DNA of 64,000 nt, taken from positions 1 through 64,000 of the forward strand of contig JAMONV010000049.1 in NCBI GenBank assembly GCA_027066365.1. Reading direction: 5' to 3'. Positions 16,564 to 25,780 of the stretch are shown piece by piece; positions within the stretch are counted from its first letter, which is position 1; each line of letters begins with the position of its first letter. Source of the DNA: Flavobacteriales bacterium (GTDB lineage: Bacteria > Bacteroidota > Bacteroidia > Flavobacteriales > Flavobacteriaceae). A program made the translations under genes and the position numbers. The notes beneath the pieces were generated by a model. The model had not been told where the DNA came from. It did not search any database and saw nothing but the letters and a program-made list of their open reading frames with translations.

Positions 16564-17246
16564 AAAATTTCGAGTAGTTTCTGTAAATCGGCGGGATTTT
16601 TAATACGGAGATTTTGTGATTTCGCCCATTTTTTGAGCGTTTTTTTATCCGATTTCAAGAGTTTGGCCAATTTCCCGAATCCACCGTTGAAGGATATCAA
16701 ATCGCCGTTAACTTGAATGTAAATTTGTTTATTGGTTCGCAAGACGTATTCAATGAGTGTCCGGTCGCTTGCATAACTTTGCGATTTATTTTTGGGTTCG
16801 CGAATGCGTTTATATTGAACAAAGACATAAGCTTGTTCGGGATTATCCGTAAAAATTTCGGCGAAAACGGGCAAATTCAAACCTTTGTTCCAAGGCATGG
16901 AATAAAAATATCGTTTTTGATTTTCGTCATATAAAACGATTAATTTAACGTTTTCTGGGAAAATACGGTATAACTCGTTATTGTTTTTAAAGATAAACCA
17001 ATCTTTGGTTCCCAAATAATTGACACTGTCAAGGGTGAATTTTACAGGTTTTGAAGATAAATAAATATCGGCTTTTAGCCATTTCGGGAAAACAAACGGA
17101 TTTCCTTGGGTGTGGGATAGTTTGAGTTTCATACTACCTCGTTTGGTGATATTGTCCAAGAAATATTCGCTTGTGAGGGAAGAGTAATTTTGTGCCAAAG
17201 CTGTGAGAGAAAAAACGATCAGAAGAGATGCGGATAATTTTTTCAT
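16542..17246 (-). CDS. Secreted protein of unknown function
   Basis: This 234-residue protein begins MKKLSASLLIVFSLTALAQN, a clear SPase I signal with an ALAQ-type cleavage site, which is very common in Bacteroidota. The mature part has mixed charge, with strand-like stretches and a C-terminal basic helix pair (KSDKKTLKKWAKSQNLRIKN). No family is recognised. It sits antisense between menD and menB and converges on menD with a 22-bp overlap of the coding ends. The ATG at 17246 is chosen because the signal peptide begins there. A more upstream in-frame ATG at 17273 would add nine residues. Confidence 0.7.
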   Translation of the reverse strand: MKKLSASLLIVFSLTALAQNYSSLTSEYFLDNITKRGSMKLKLSHTQGNPFVFPKWLKADIYLSSKPVKFTLDSVNYLGTKDWFIFKNNNELYRIFPENVKLIVLYDENQKRYFYSMPWNKGLNLPVFAEIFTDNPEQAYVFVQYKRIREPKNKSQSYASDRTLIEYVLRTNKQIYIQVNGDLISFNGGFGKLAKLLKSDKKTLKKWAKSQNLRIKNPADLQKLLEIFYSNEAK

Positions 17247-17260
17247 AAAAAATAATTTTT

Positions 17261-17268
17261 TATGTTTG
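17261..17268 (+). promoter_or_regulatory. -7 box (TATGTTTG) of menB
   Basis: A full TAnnTTTG match, 55 nt before the menB ATG and overlapping the start of a short tandem repeat. A second -7-like octamer (AAACTTTG) occurs at the junction of the two repeat copies. Confidence 0.55.
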
Positions 17269-17269
17269 T

Positions 17270-17314
17270 GCAAGATAAATATATAAAACTTTGCAAGATA
17301 AATATATCAAAACT
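17270..17314. repeat. Two-copy tandem repeat in the menB promoter region
   Basis: The 15-mer GCAAGATAAATATAT occurs at 17270-17284 and 17293-17307, followed in both copies by (C)AAAACT. The period is about 23 nt. It lies between the divergent secreted-protein gene and menB and so may affect promoters on both strands. Confidence 0.75.
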
Positions 17315-17323
17315 ATACCGAAT

Positions 17324-18142
17324 ATGAAACGCGAATGGAAAAAAATCAAAGATTACGAGGATATTTTGTTTGAATTCTTTGACGGGATAGGCAAAATTAC
17401 AATTAATCGTCCGGAGGTGTATAATGCATTCCGGCCGAAGACGAATGATGAAATATTAGATGCTTTGCATATTTGTCGCTATGATCCGTCGATTGATGTG
17501 GTGATTTTAACTGGAGCCGGCGACAAGGCGTTTTGTTCCGGGGGTGATCAGAATGTTAAGGGTCATGGCGGATATGTGGATGAAAACGGTGTTCCGCGTT
17601 TGAATGTTTTGGATGTTCACAAGGCTATCCGTTCATTGCCTAAGCCAGTGATAGCCATGGTGAACGGTTATGCTATTGGCGGCGGGCATGTTTTGCATGT
17701 GGTTTGTGATTTGACGATTGCTTCGGAGAATGCTCGTTTCGGTCAGACGGGTCCCAAAGTAGGTAGTTTCGACGGTGGCTTCGGTTCGTCATATTTGGCA
17801 AGGCATGTGGGTCAGAAGCGGGCGCGTGAAATTTGGTTTCTTTGCGAGCAATATACGGCGCAGGAAGCATATCAAATGGGTATGGTGAATAAAGTGGTGC
17901 CTCAAGAACAATTGGAAGATACGACGGTGGAATGGTGTCGTAAAATTCAGAGCAAAAGCCCCATGGCAATTCGTATGATTAAGCGTGCTTTGAATGCCGA
18001 ATTGGACGGGCAGCGAGGATTGATGGAATTTGCCGGAGATGCAACGCTGATGTTTTATTTGATGGAAGAAGCGCAGGAGGGTAAAAGGGCGTTTTTGGAA
18101 AAACGCGAACCTAATTTCAAACAATTTCCTAAATTTCCGTAA
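17324..18142 (+). CDS. menB: 1,4-dihydroxy-2-naphthoyl-CoA synthase MenB
   Basis: This 272-residue crotonase-fold enzyme closes the second naphthalene ring in menaquinone biosynthesis. Family features are [14 protein letters not shown] near the N-terminus, [19 protein letters not shown] (the SGGDQ motif and the flexible loop), [20 protein letters not shown], and [21 protein letters not shown]. The C-terminal [12 protein letters not shown] tail is typical of MenB. The ATG at 17324 is chosen because [14 protein letters not shown] matches the usual start. An ATG at 17291 would lie inside the tandem repeat. Confidence 0.95.
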   Translation: MKREWKKIKDYEDILFEFFDGIGKITINRPEVYNAFRPKTNDEILDALHICRYDPSIDVVILTGAGDKAFCSGGDQNVKGHGGYVDENGVPRLNVLDVHKAIRSLPKPVIAMVNGYAIGGGHVLHVVCDLTIASENARFGQTGPKVGSFDGGFGSSYLARHVGQKRAREIWFLCEQYTAQEAYQMGMVNKVVPQEQLEDTTVEWCRKIQSKSPMAIRMIKRALNAELDGQRGLMEFAGDATLMFYLMEEAQEGKRAFLEKREPNFKQFPKFP

Positions 18143-18147
18143 TAGAA

Positions 18148-18675
18148 ATGATTATTGCGCTAACGGGTTATATGGCCACCGGCAAAACGGCGGTGGGTAA
18201 AGTGTTGGCGGATCTCACCGGGTTTGATTTTGTGGATTTGGATGATTTTATCGAGGCCTTTACGGGAATTTCTTCTGCCGCAATTATTAGAAAATACGGT
18301 GAACGAAGTTTGCGTGTATGGGAAAATAAAGCTTTGAGCGAATTATTGATGGAACGAGACGATTTGGTGTTGGCATTGGGAGGCGGAACGATAACGGAGG
18401 CTTTTAATCTTCATTTGTTAAAAAATTATGCTTTGTTGGTGTTTTTGGATACACCGTTTACGAAAATTATAGCACGCTTGAAGGAAGTTAGGGGCGATCG
18501 TCCGATGTTGATAATGAAGAACGGAAAACTTGACGAGCGCGCCGTTGAAGCGCATTACAGAAAGCGTTTACCGCTATATGAACAAGCGCATGTGCGTTTT
18601 ATCAATGAAGAAAACGATCCGTCAGAGGCGGCCAAACGTTTATTGGAACAATTGAAAAAGCAGTCTTATGTCTGA
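18148..18675 (+). CDS. aroK: Shikimate kinase
   Basis: This 175-residue P-loop kinase phosphorylates shikimate at the 3-hydroxyl in chorismate synthesis, which also feeds menaquinone. Visible motifs are the Walker A segment GYMATGKTAVGK (7-18), the shikimate-binding DLDDFIE, RKYGE and GGGT segments, and the lid with RGDRPML. It starts 5 nt after menB and overlaps tcdA by 8 bp, so the genes are likely one transcript. Confidence 0.95.
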   Translation: MIIALTGYMATGKTAVGKVLADLTGFDFVDLDDFIEAFTGISSAAIIRKYGERSLRVWENKALSELLMERDDLVLALGGGTITEAFNLHLLKNYALLVFLDTPFTKIIARLKEVRGDRPMLIMKNGKLDERAVEAHYRKRLPLYEQAHVRFINEENDPSEAAKRLLEQLKKQSYV

Positions 18676-19402
18676 CCGGCCGGCTTGGATGGCGCGCACG
18701 CGTCTTTTGTTGGATGACGAACAATTGAATCGTTTGCGTGCGTCTCATATATTGATTGCCGGATTAGGTGGCGTGGGAAGTTATGCGGCGGAAATTTTAG
18801 GGCGTGCAGGCATAGGAAAATTTACATTGATTGAAGGCGATACGGTGGATGAAACCAATATCAACCGTCAACTTTTGGCTTTGCATTCTACCGTTGGTCA
18901 GTCGAAGGTGCAATTGATGAAAGAACGAATCGGCGATATTAATCCGGCCGCTGAAATTATTACATTGGAACGTTTTGCCGAACCTTCCGAATTCGAGCAA
19001 ATATTGATGGAGAATCGTTTTTCATACGTAGTGGATGCCATAGACAGTTTGACGCCGAAATTATATTTGATTGCCGCTTCGTTAAAGGCAAAGGTTCCTT
19101 TGATTAGTGCGATGGGAAGCGGCGGAAAAACGGATCCGGATAAAATCGGGGTTGCGGATATTTCGGAGACTTATAATGACTATTTTGCACGAATGATAAG
19201 AAAGCGATTAAAAAAAATGGGTATTTCAACGGGTTTTAAAACGGTTTTTTCGACGGAATTGCAAAATAAATCGAGTTTGGATTATACGGAAGGTACGCCT
19301 TATAAAAATTCATATTACGGCACGGTATCCTATATGCCGGCTTTATTCGGAATCAGGATGGCGGCGGAGGTAATACGCGATTTGACGGGAAATAATGTGT
19401 AA
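18668..19402 (+). CDS. tcdA: tRNA threonylcarbamoyladenosine dehydratase (ThiF/E1-like)
   Basis: This 244-residue E1-like ATPase cyclises t6A to ct6A in tRNA. The ATP-binding Rossmann motif is GLGGVGSYAAE (about 32-42), followed by the conserved ETNINRQL segment and the VVDAIDSLTPKL segment. The ending YGTVSYMPALFGIRMA is typical of TcdA/CsdL rather than MoeB or ThiF, and the Zn-binding Cys pairs of MoeB are not seen. The short overlap with aroK implies coupling. Confidence 0.88.
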   Translation: MSDRPAWMARTRLLLDDEQLNRLRASHILIAGLGGVGSYAAEILGRAGIGKFTLIEGDTVDETNINRQLLALHSTVGQSKVQLMKERIGDINPAAEIITLERFAEPSEFEQILMENRFSYVVDAIDSLTPKLYLIAASLKAKVPLISAMGSGGKTDPDKIGVADISETYNDYFARMIRKRLKKMGISTGFKTVFSTELQNKSSLDYTEGTPYKNSYYGTVSYMPALFGIRMAAEVIRDLTGNNV

Positions 19403-19441
19403 ATTTGAAAAATACAAATGTCAAACTTGCGTTTATATAGC

Positions 19442-20503
19442 ATGAAAAAATTCCGGTTGTTTTTTTTGGGGCTGTGGATAAGTTTTATTTCCCATGCACA
19501 ACAATATGCCAATGCTTTTTTGAATATAGGTATCGATGCCGCATCCATGGCAACGGGCGGTAATGCAGTTTCTGTGATTGATAATGTTAATGCGGTTTAT
19601 TGGAATCCGGCGGGTTTGTTGTCCGTAGAACATAGTGAACTTGCGTTGATGCATTCGGCTTATTTCGGCAATTTGGCCCAAGTGGATTGGGCGGCTTATG
19701 CACAAAAAAGAGATGAAAAAACAGTTTATGGCGTGGGTTTGCTGCGTTTCGGGGTGGATAATATTATGAATACGACCGAATTGATTGATGAGAACGGCTA
19801 TCCCGACTATTCTCGTATCACATATTTTTCCGTAGCAGATTATGCTTTGATGTTTTCTTATGCTCGAAATGATTTGTTTGTCAGAGGGTTACGCTCGGGT
19901 TTTACGGCTAAAACAATTTATCGACATATCGGAAATTTCGCCGACGGTTTCGGATTCGGTTTGGATGCAGGATTGCAATATTCCTACAAAAAATGGCACT
20001 TCGGATTAACATTGAAAGATATTACTACAACAATAACAACCTGGAGTTTTAATCATGAAGCCTTAGAAAAAATTAAGGATGCGGTGCCGGGAAAAAATTT
20101 GGCCGAACCGTCTAAAACCGAAATTAGTCTTCCGCATATGCAATTCGGAGTCAGTCGTTCTTTTACGATTAAGCGAGATTATCATTTGACGGCAAGTTTG
20201 GATTTCAGAGCGTGGTTTGCCGCCCGTTCCGCATTGATTATTTCCGATTATTTCAGTTTGGAACCGGGGTTGGGGATATCGGGTTCGTACAAAAATTCGG
20301 TTTTTTTGCGTCTCGGAGCAAGAGATTTTTATCAAACGGTTTCTTACGATCAAACTTATTGGCACTGGCGTCCTTCGGCCGGATTGGGAATAAAATTGAA
20401 ATATCTTTCATTGGATTATGCATTTACGGGATTCGATTCCGCTTCACTCAATACACATGTTTTTTCTTTTGTTTTGGATTTAAGAATTTTTAATAGTTTT
20501 TGA
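19442..20503 (+). CDS. PorV/PorQ-family outer-membrane protein
   Basis: This 353-residue protein has an SPase I signal ending near SHAQQ. The mature part starts with the family pattern NIGIDAASMATGGNAVSVID, followed by AVYWNPAGL, as in PorV/PorQ-type barrels of the FadL superfamily. The rest alternates short amphipathic strands and ends with an aromatic-containing strand (FVLDLRIFNSF). PorV shuttles T9SS cargo, but this protein is a paralogue and need not do so. A start at 19418 is possible, but the signal peptide begins at 19442. Its stop overlaps the lnt start (TGATG). Confidence 0.75.
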   Translation: MKKFRLFFLGLWISFISHAQQYANAFLNIGIDAASMATGGNAVSVIDNVNAVYWNPAGLLSVEHSELALMHSAYFGNLAQVDWAAYAQKRDEKTVYGVGLLRFGVDNIMNTTELIDENGYPDYSRITYFSVADYALMFSYARNDLFVRGLRSGFTAKTIYRHIGNFADGFGFGLDAGLQYSYKKWHFGLTLKDITTTITTWSFNHEALEKIKDAVPGKNLAEPSKTEISLPHMQFGVSRSFTIKRDYHLTASLDFRAWFAARSALIISDYFSLEPGLGISGSYKNSVFLRLGARDFYQTVSYDQTYWHWRPSAGLGIKLKYLSLDYAFTGFDSASLNTHVFSFVLDLRIFNSF

Positions 20504-22056
20504 TGAAAAAAGCCGTTTTTCTTTCCGTTTTGTCAGGATTACTATTGAGTTTGGCATGGCCCGAAAGAGGTTTTCCTTTATTGATATTTATTGCATGGGC
20601 ACCTTTGTTTTATGTATCCGATGGGGTTTATGAGAAAAAAATCCGTAGGGTTTTTCCTTATTATTTTTTGACATTTTTGATATTTAATTTGGCTGTGACT
20701 TATTGGATATATTTTGCTACACCGGCCGGTGCGTTTTTTGCCGTTATTGCCAATTCCTTTTTGATGAGTTTGACCTTGTGGTTATGGCACCGGAGCCGGA
20801 AGAAATTGCCGCCTGCCATGTATTGGCCGTTTTTGGTTTCGTTATGGATTGCTTTTGAATTTATGCATTTCCGTTGGGATTTGGAATGGCCATGGTTAAC
20901 GATGGGAAATGTTTTTGCCGCGTGGCCTAATGCGGTTCAATGGTATGCATATACGGGCGTTTTGGGAGGAAGTTTGTGGGTTTTGTCGGTGAACATTTTG
21001 TTATATCAATGGTTAAAAAGGCGTAAGAAGAAAATTCTGTATAGGTTGATACTCAGCTTATTGATACCGTTTGCCATTTCGATGTTTATATATTACGGAT
21101 ACGAAGAAAAAGGTCTCGTGTCGAATGTTTTGATTGTCCAGCCGAATGTTGACCCTTGGAGCAAAAAATTCGAACGGGAAAATACGGAAGCCGTTAAGGA
21201 TTTGGAAAATTTTTTACCTTCGGAACCGGATACAATCGATTTGATATTATTGCCGGAAACATATTTGGCGCGCGGTATGGAAATAGCCGATTTGGAACAT
21301 GACAATTCCATTCGTATGCTACAATTGTTGGCCGATCGGATGCAAACGGATATTTTAACGGGTGTCGCTTTTTATCATACGGGCCGGGGCAAGATGCCTG
21401 AGACGGCCAATTTCATGAGAAACGGGAAAGGTTGGTATTTGCTCTATAATTCGGCTCTTTTTATTCGTCCGGATAACCGGCCTGCAGTGTATCATAAATC
21501 CATTTTGGTGCCGGGAGCGGAAAAGATGCCGTACCGGAAAATATTAGAACCGTTATTGGGTGATTTGGTATTGGATTTAGGAGGTATGACGGGGACGCAT
21601 ACGCCGAGTGACAGTGTTATTTTGTTTAATGATTATCGTAGGCGGCTGAAAATTGCTCCGATGATTTGCTATGAGTCCGTTTTCGGTAACCACGTGGCCG
21701 GATTTGTTCGTAAAGGCGCCAATTTGATAGCCGTAATTACCAACGACGGTTGGTGGAAGAAAACCGGCGGTTACCGTCAGCATTTCGATTATGCGCGTTT
21801 GCGGGCGGTGGAGATGAGGCGTGATGTGGTTCGTTCGGCCAATACGGGCAGGAGCGGGCATATCAATCAGCGGGGAGATGTGGTAAAAGCATTGGGCTAT
21901 GGGAAACGAGGCATGTTGTTGGCGGAGGTCCATTTGAACGATACGTTGACTTTTTATGCTCGCTACGGCGATTATTTGGGAAGGTTAGCCGTATTTTTGG
22001 CATTGTTGTTTTTCGTATATTCCATGGGAAGGAAAAAAATAAAATTCGGATTTTAG
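20503..22056 (+). CDS. lnt: Apolipoprotein N-acyltransferase
   Basis: This 517-residue inner-membrane enzyme adds the third acyl chain to lipoproteins. The N-terminal half has about six hydrophobic spans, including the conserved WPWLTMGN region. The C-terminal half is a nitrilase domain in the periplasm with the E-K-C triad in LPETYLARG, YHKSILVPGAEKMPY and MICYESVFG. The start overlaps the preceding stop by one base. Several predicted lipoproteins in this window would be its substrates. Confidence 0.93.
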   Translation: MKKAVFLSVLSGLLLSLAWPERGFPLLIFIAWAPLFYVSDGVYEKKIRRVFPYYFLTFLIFNLAVTYWIYFATPAGAFFAVIANSFLMSLTLWLWHRSRKKLPPAMYWPFLVSLWIAFEFMHFRWDLEWPWLTMGNVFAAWPNAVQWYAYTGVLGGSLWVLSVNILLYQWLKRRKKKILYRLILSLLIPFAISMFIYYGYEEKGLVSNVLIVQPNVDPWSKKFERENTEAVKDLENFLPSEPDTIDLILLPETYLARGMEIADLEHDNSIRMLQLLADRMQTDILTGVAFYHTGRGKMPETANFMRNGKGWYLLYNSALFIRPDNRPAVYHKSILVPGAEKMPYRKILEPLLGDLVLDLGGMTGTHTPSDSVILFNDYRRRLKIAPMICYESVFGNHVAGFVRKGANLIAVITNDGWWKKTGGYRQHFDYARLRAVEMRRDVVRSANTGRSGHINQRGDVVKALGYGKRGMLLAEVHLNDTLTFYARYGDYLGRLAVFLALLFFVYSMGRKKIKFGF

Positions 22057-22057
22057 C

Positions 22058-23014
22058 ATGAAGGAGAATCGTATTACGGATTTATTCGGTATTCGCTATC
22101 CCATAGTTCAAGGCGGTATGGTTTGGGTAAGCGGTTGGCGTTTGGCAGTGGCGGTAAGTGAGGCCGGCGGTTTGGGATTGATTGGAGCGGGTAGCATGTA
22201 TCCCGGTGTGTTGCGTGAGCATATTCGGAAGGCGAAATCGGCTACGAAAAAGCCATTCGGTGTAAATGTTCCTTTGCTTTATCCCGGTGTAGAAGAAATT
22301 ATGCAAATGCTAGTGGATGAAGGAGTGAAAATCGTTTTTACGTCGGCGGGAAACCCTATGAGGTGGACGGGATTTTTACAGTCTCACGGGGTGAAGGTTG
22401 CACATGTTGTGAGTAGTGTTAAATTTGCGTTGAAAGCGGCAGAGGCCGGTGTGGATGCCATTGTGGCGGAAGGTTTTGAAGCGGGAGGACATAACGGAAG
22501 AGAAGAGACAACTACGATGATTTTGATTCCGGCTGTGAGGCGGGTTTTGTCATTACCGTTGCTTGCCGCCGGTGGAATAGGGACGGGGCGTCAAATGTTG
22601 TCAGCGATGATTTTGGGTGCGGATGGTGTTCAGGTGGGAAGCCGTTTTGTGGTGACGGAAGAATCGTCGGCGCATATTTTGTTTAAGGAAGCTGTTTTGG
22701 CTGTGAAAGACGGTGATACGGATTTGACCTTGAAGGAAATTGTCCCGACGCGATTGATCAAGAATAAGTTTTACGAAAAGTTGCAAGCTTTATATCGTAC
22801 ATGTCCAACGGTGGATGAAATCAAGGCCTTGTTGGGTAGGGGTAGAGCAAAAAAAGGGATGTTTGAAGGGGATTTGGAAGAGGGTGAATTGGAAATCGGA
22901 CAGGTGGCGGCATTATTTGACGATATTTTGCCGGCCGGTGAGGTGGTGCGTAGGATGTTGGAAGAATTTAGGCTGGCGCAGATAGAATGCGGGAAATTCC
23001 AAAATTTTGAATAA
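22058..23014 (+). CDS. NAD(P)H-dependent flavin oxidoreductase (nitronate monooxygenase family)
   Basis: This 318-residue TIM-barrel FMN protein has the N-terminal segment YPIVQGGMVWVSGWRLAVAVSEAGGLGLIG, split by the first strand. It also has GVNVPLLYPG, EGFEAGGHNGREETT and the phosphate-binding LLAAGGIGTGRQ and GADGVQVGSRFV. The family includes nitronate monooxygenases and the FabK enoyl-ACP reductases. The EAGGHNG segment with its His occurs in both groups. I cannot separate them by eye. It starts 1 nt after lnt. Confidence 0.82.
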   Translation: MKENRITDLFGIRYPIVQGGMVWVSGWRLAVAVSEAGGLGLIGAGSMYPGVLREHIRKAKSATKKPFGVNVPLLYPGVEEIMQMLVDEGVKIVFTSAGNPMRWTGFLQSHGVKVAHVVSSVKFALKAAEAGVDAIVAEGFEAGGHNGREETTTMILIPAVRRVLSLPLLAAGGIGTGRQMLSAMILGADGVQVGSRFVVTEESSAHILFKEAVLAVKDGDTDLTLKEIVPTRLIKNKFYEKLQALYRTCPTVDEIKALLGRGRAKKGMFEGDLEEGELEIGQVAALFDDILPAGEVVRRMLEEFRLAQIECGKFQNFE

Positions 23015-23316
23015 AACTTACATTTTGGATTAAGTTGATTTTTGTAACTTTCAAAAAAATCTTTACCCGGAAAAATACGGCATTATTCATGCAGGCTTTT
23101 TTCTAATCATGCGGGGTTTTAATGTGGTTATGCATATCGAGTGGTTATGCAAATCAAGTTTCCTGAAGAACTGCGATGCCGAATTGATCAATCAAGTTTT
23201 GTTTTGGTATTCGATTATAATTGCAGGTAAAAGTTTTATAGGAAGGTGGAAGCCTTATTTGATGATAAAGCGGATGGAGTCGGTATAGAAAAATAAAAAG
23301 TGAATATTTATAATCC
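23015..23316 (+). other. Intergenic stretch with a short degenerate tandem repeat
   Basis: About 300 bp without a believable gene. Two adjacent 17-mers starting GTGGTTATGCA (23124-23140 and 23141-23157) match at 15 of 17 positions. A similar TCATGC motif recurs just upstream. No RNA gene is recognised. Confidence 0.45.
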
Positions 23317-23348
23317 AAAAGGAGCCGTCTTACAAGTTGGCTCCTTTT
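23317..23348. terminator. Bidirectional hairpin terminator between convergent genes
   Basis: AAAAGGAGCC (23317-23326) and GGCTCCTTTT (23339-23348) are exact reverse complements around a 12-nt loop. The A-run and T-run at its ends make it a terminator on both strands, serving the flavin oxidoreductase gene and the EF-G paralogue gene. Confidence 0.9.
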
Positions 23349-23366
23349 GGGTTTTCAATTGTTTGT

Positions 23367-25496
23367 TTACTTATCCTCTTCTTCTTTCTGATGTTGTTTA
23401 ATGAGTTCTTCTTGAATATTGGCGGGAACGGGTTCGTAAGCGGCAAATTTGCTGACGAATGTTCCGCGTCCTTGAGTCAAGGAACGTAAGGAGGTTGAAT
23501 AACGATACATTTCGGCCAAGGGAACTCTTGCTTTGATTTTTTGATATTTTCCGGCACTGTCGATGCCGAGGATAATGGCGCGCCGTCCTTGCAGGTCGGT
23601 CATAACGTTTCCGAGAGCGTCTTCGGGCACTTTGACTTCAACGTCCATTATGGGTTCGAGCAATTTGGGTGCGGCGTCCATAAATGCTTTCTTGAAGGCT
23701 TGAGAACCGGCGATTTTAAAAGAAATATCGTTGGAATCCACCGGGTGCATTTTACCGTCGTAAACGATGACTCGAATATCGCGCACCGGGGATGAAGTCA
23801 TGGGACCGGCTTCCATTACTTCCAAAATACCTTTTTTGATGGAAGGTAAGAAACGGGCGTCTATTGCGCCTCCTACAATGGAATTGACAAATACGAGTTT
23901 TCCTCCCCAAGGCAGATCGTCTTCTTCCACACCGCGAACGGGGAAACCTTCGGGATCGGGCATGTTTTCAAACCAAGGTTCGATTTTCAAATGTACTTCA
24001 CCGAATTGTCCGGCGCCGCCGGATTGCTTTTTATGTCTATAGGATGCGGATGCGGGACGCTGAATGGTTTCGCGGTAGGAGATTTTGGGTTTGTTAAATT
24101 CGGCTTTCAGTCCGAATTCTTTTTTTAGCAACCAATCGACGATTTGCAGGTGGAGTTCGCCTTGTGTTCCGATAAGTTGTTGTTTCATTTCGCGGTCGTA
24201 TTGTACGACTACGGTAGGGTCTTGGCTATGAATTCGCTTGAGCGCTTCTTGGAGTTTTTCCTCGTCGTGTTTGGATTCGGCGTGTACGGCTTTACGCAGG
24301 CGGGGCTGAGGGTATTGTATGGGCCGGAATTTGACGGGTTGATCCGGTGAAGCGAGCGTATCGGAAGTTTCGGTGGATTTTAATTTAATGACGGCACCCA
24401 GGTCGCCTGCAGTCAGCTTGTCCACCGGTTCGCGTTTTTTTCCGTTAACGATGTAAAGTTGTCCCAAATTTTCGGTTTCTCCGGTTCGAGTATTGAGTAA
24501 TTTTTCTCCGGTTTTAACTTCGCCGGATTTCACTTTAAAGTAGGTGACTTTACCGACGTTGGGTTCATAGAATGTTTTGTAGATAAACAAAGAGGCGGGT
24601 GTGCCGGGGTCGGGTTCAATGATTTTTCCTTCTTCGGATTGTTCGGCTGGCAGTTCGCTTGCAGCGGGTGCTACGTTGTCAATAAATCCCATTAATCTTC
24701 CACTTCCCATGTTGTTCAGTGCGGAAACGGCAAATACGGGGAACAATTCGAGATTGAGCATTCCTTTTTTGATTCCGACTTTCATTTCGTCTTCGGACAA
24801 TGTTCCTTTGTCGAAGTAAAGTTCCATAAGTTCTTCGTCGTTTTCGGCGGCTTTTTCCACCAGTTCGTTATGAAGTTCTTCGGCTTTGGTTTTTTCTTCT
24901 TCCGGGATTTCGTGTTTTTCGGGTTTTCCGCCTTCGGGTCTGAAAACATACATTTTCATTTTCAATACGTCGATAATGGCCTGCCGTCCGTCTTTGGTTT
25001 TGTAGGGATATTGAATTTTTATTGCATTTTTTCCGGCTAAATCGACGATGCTTTGAAATGCTTTTTCGAAGTCCGCTTCATCGTGATCGATTTGGTTTAC
25101 TACAAAGACGGTAGGGCGGTGAAAACGTTGAATAAAGTCCCAAATAATTTCGGTTCCCACTTCCACACCGTGTTGTCCGTTGATCACCATGAGTGCGGTG
25201 TCGGAAACGCGCATGGCGGAAATTACTTCACCGATAAAATCATCCAAACCGGGTGTATCGATGATATTGATTTTAAAATTTCGCCATTCGGTATGCAGAG
25301 GTGTGGCGAAAACCGATCCTTGACGTTCTTTTTCGATTTCATGGAAGTCCGAAACGGTATTTTTGTCTTCCACTTTTCCGCGCCGGGGGATGAGACCGGC
25401 TTCGTAGAGCATGGTTTCGGCAAGTGTGGTCTTGCCGCTATGGTGGCTGCCGACAAATGCAACGTTTTTAATGTGTTTTTCGTCGTAAGATTTCAT
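23367..25496 (-). CDS. EF-G paralogue with altered GTPase motifs (EF-G2-like)
   Basis: This 709-residue protein has the full EF-G domain plan: G domain, beta barrel (about 300-380), domain III, domain IV (GGAGQFGEVHLKIEP region) and domain V, plus a charged tail. The G domain is unusual. G1 is GSHHSGKTT (16-24). Switch I has EKERQGSVFA where classical EF-G has ERGITI. G3 is DTPGLDDF with Leu84 in place of the catalytic His. G4 is NQID (134-137) in place of NKxD. Bacteroides EF-G2, from memory, supports translocation without GTP hydrolysis and matters in starvation. A similar role here is inferred. No ribosomal protein genes lie nearby. Confidence 0.85.
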   Translation of the reverse strand: MKSYDEKHIKNVAFVGSHHSGKTTLAETMLYEAGLIPRRGKVEDKNTVSDFHEIEKERQGSVFATPLHTEWRNFKINIIDTPGLDDFIGEVISAMRVSDTALMVINGQHGVEVGTEIIWDFIQRFHRPTVFVVNQIDHDEADFEKAFQSIVDLAGKNAIKIQYPYKTKDGRQAIIDVLKMKMYVFRPEGGKPEKHEIPEEEKTKAEELHNELVEKAAENDEELMELYFDKGTLSEDEMKVGIKKGMLNLELFPVFAVSALNNMGSGRLMGFIDNVAPAASELPAEQSEEGKIIEPDPGTPASLFIYKTFYEPNVGKVTYFKVKSGEVKTGEKLLNTRTGETENLGQLYIVNGKKREPVDKLTAGDLGAVIKLKSTETSDTLASPDQPVKFRPIQYPQPRLRKAVHAESKHDEEKLQEALKRIHSQDPTVVVQYDREMKQQLIGTQGELHLQIVDWLLKKEFGLKAEFNKPKISYRETIQRPASASYRHKKQSGGAGQFGEVHLKIEPWFENMPDPEGFPVRGVEEDDLPWGGKLVFVNSIVGGAIDARFLPSIKKGILEVMEAGPMTSSPVRDIRVIVYDGKMHPVDSNDISFKIAGSQAFKKAFMDAAPKLLEPIMDVEVKVPEDALGNVMTDLQGRRAIILGIDSAGKYQKIKARVPLAEMYRYSTSLRSLTQGRGTFVSKFAAYEPVPANIQEELIKQHQKEEEDK

Positions 25497-25751
25497 ATCG
25501 CTTACAAGTTTTTGAAAATTGCACTCAATTTAATAAAAAATCCCGGTTTATTTCCGGATAATTTCCATAAAGGATATAAAAAGTGTTTTCGGTCAGTTTT
25601 TTAATGACTTTGACGTTTTAATACGGGAAAGCCAATAAGTATTTATGTTTCGATTTGTTTTTGTATAATTCTATTGTATATTATTTGATTTTTATTTGTT
25701 GTCGAATTTATCATAAGTACAAATTTTCGTTCGAATATCAAATAAAATTAG

Positions 25752-25759
25752 CATTTTTG
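25752..25759 (+). promoter_or_regulatory. -7-like box (CATTTTTG) before fhs
   Basis: Seven of eight positions match TAnnTTTG. It lies 21 nt before the fhs ATG in the 284-bp region that separates fhs from the divergent EF-G paralogue gene. Confidence 0.4.
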
Positions 25760-25780
25760 TCAGCGGAAAAATTCAATCGT

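Noticed and set aside
25053-25604. 183-codon plus-strand frame opposite the EF-G paralogue
   Set aside because: The EF-G frame is certain, and this frame is Phe/His-rich without any recognisable domain or start signal.
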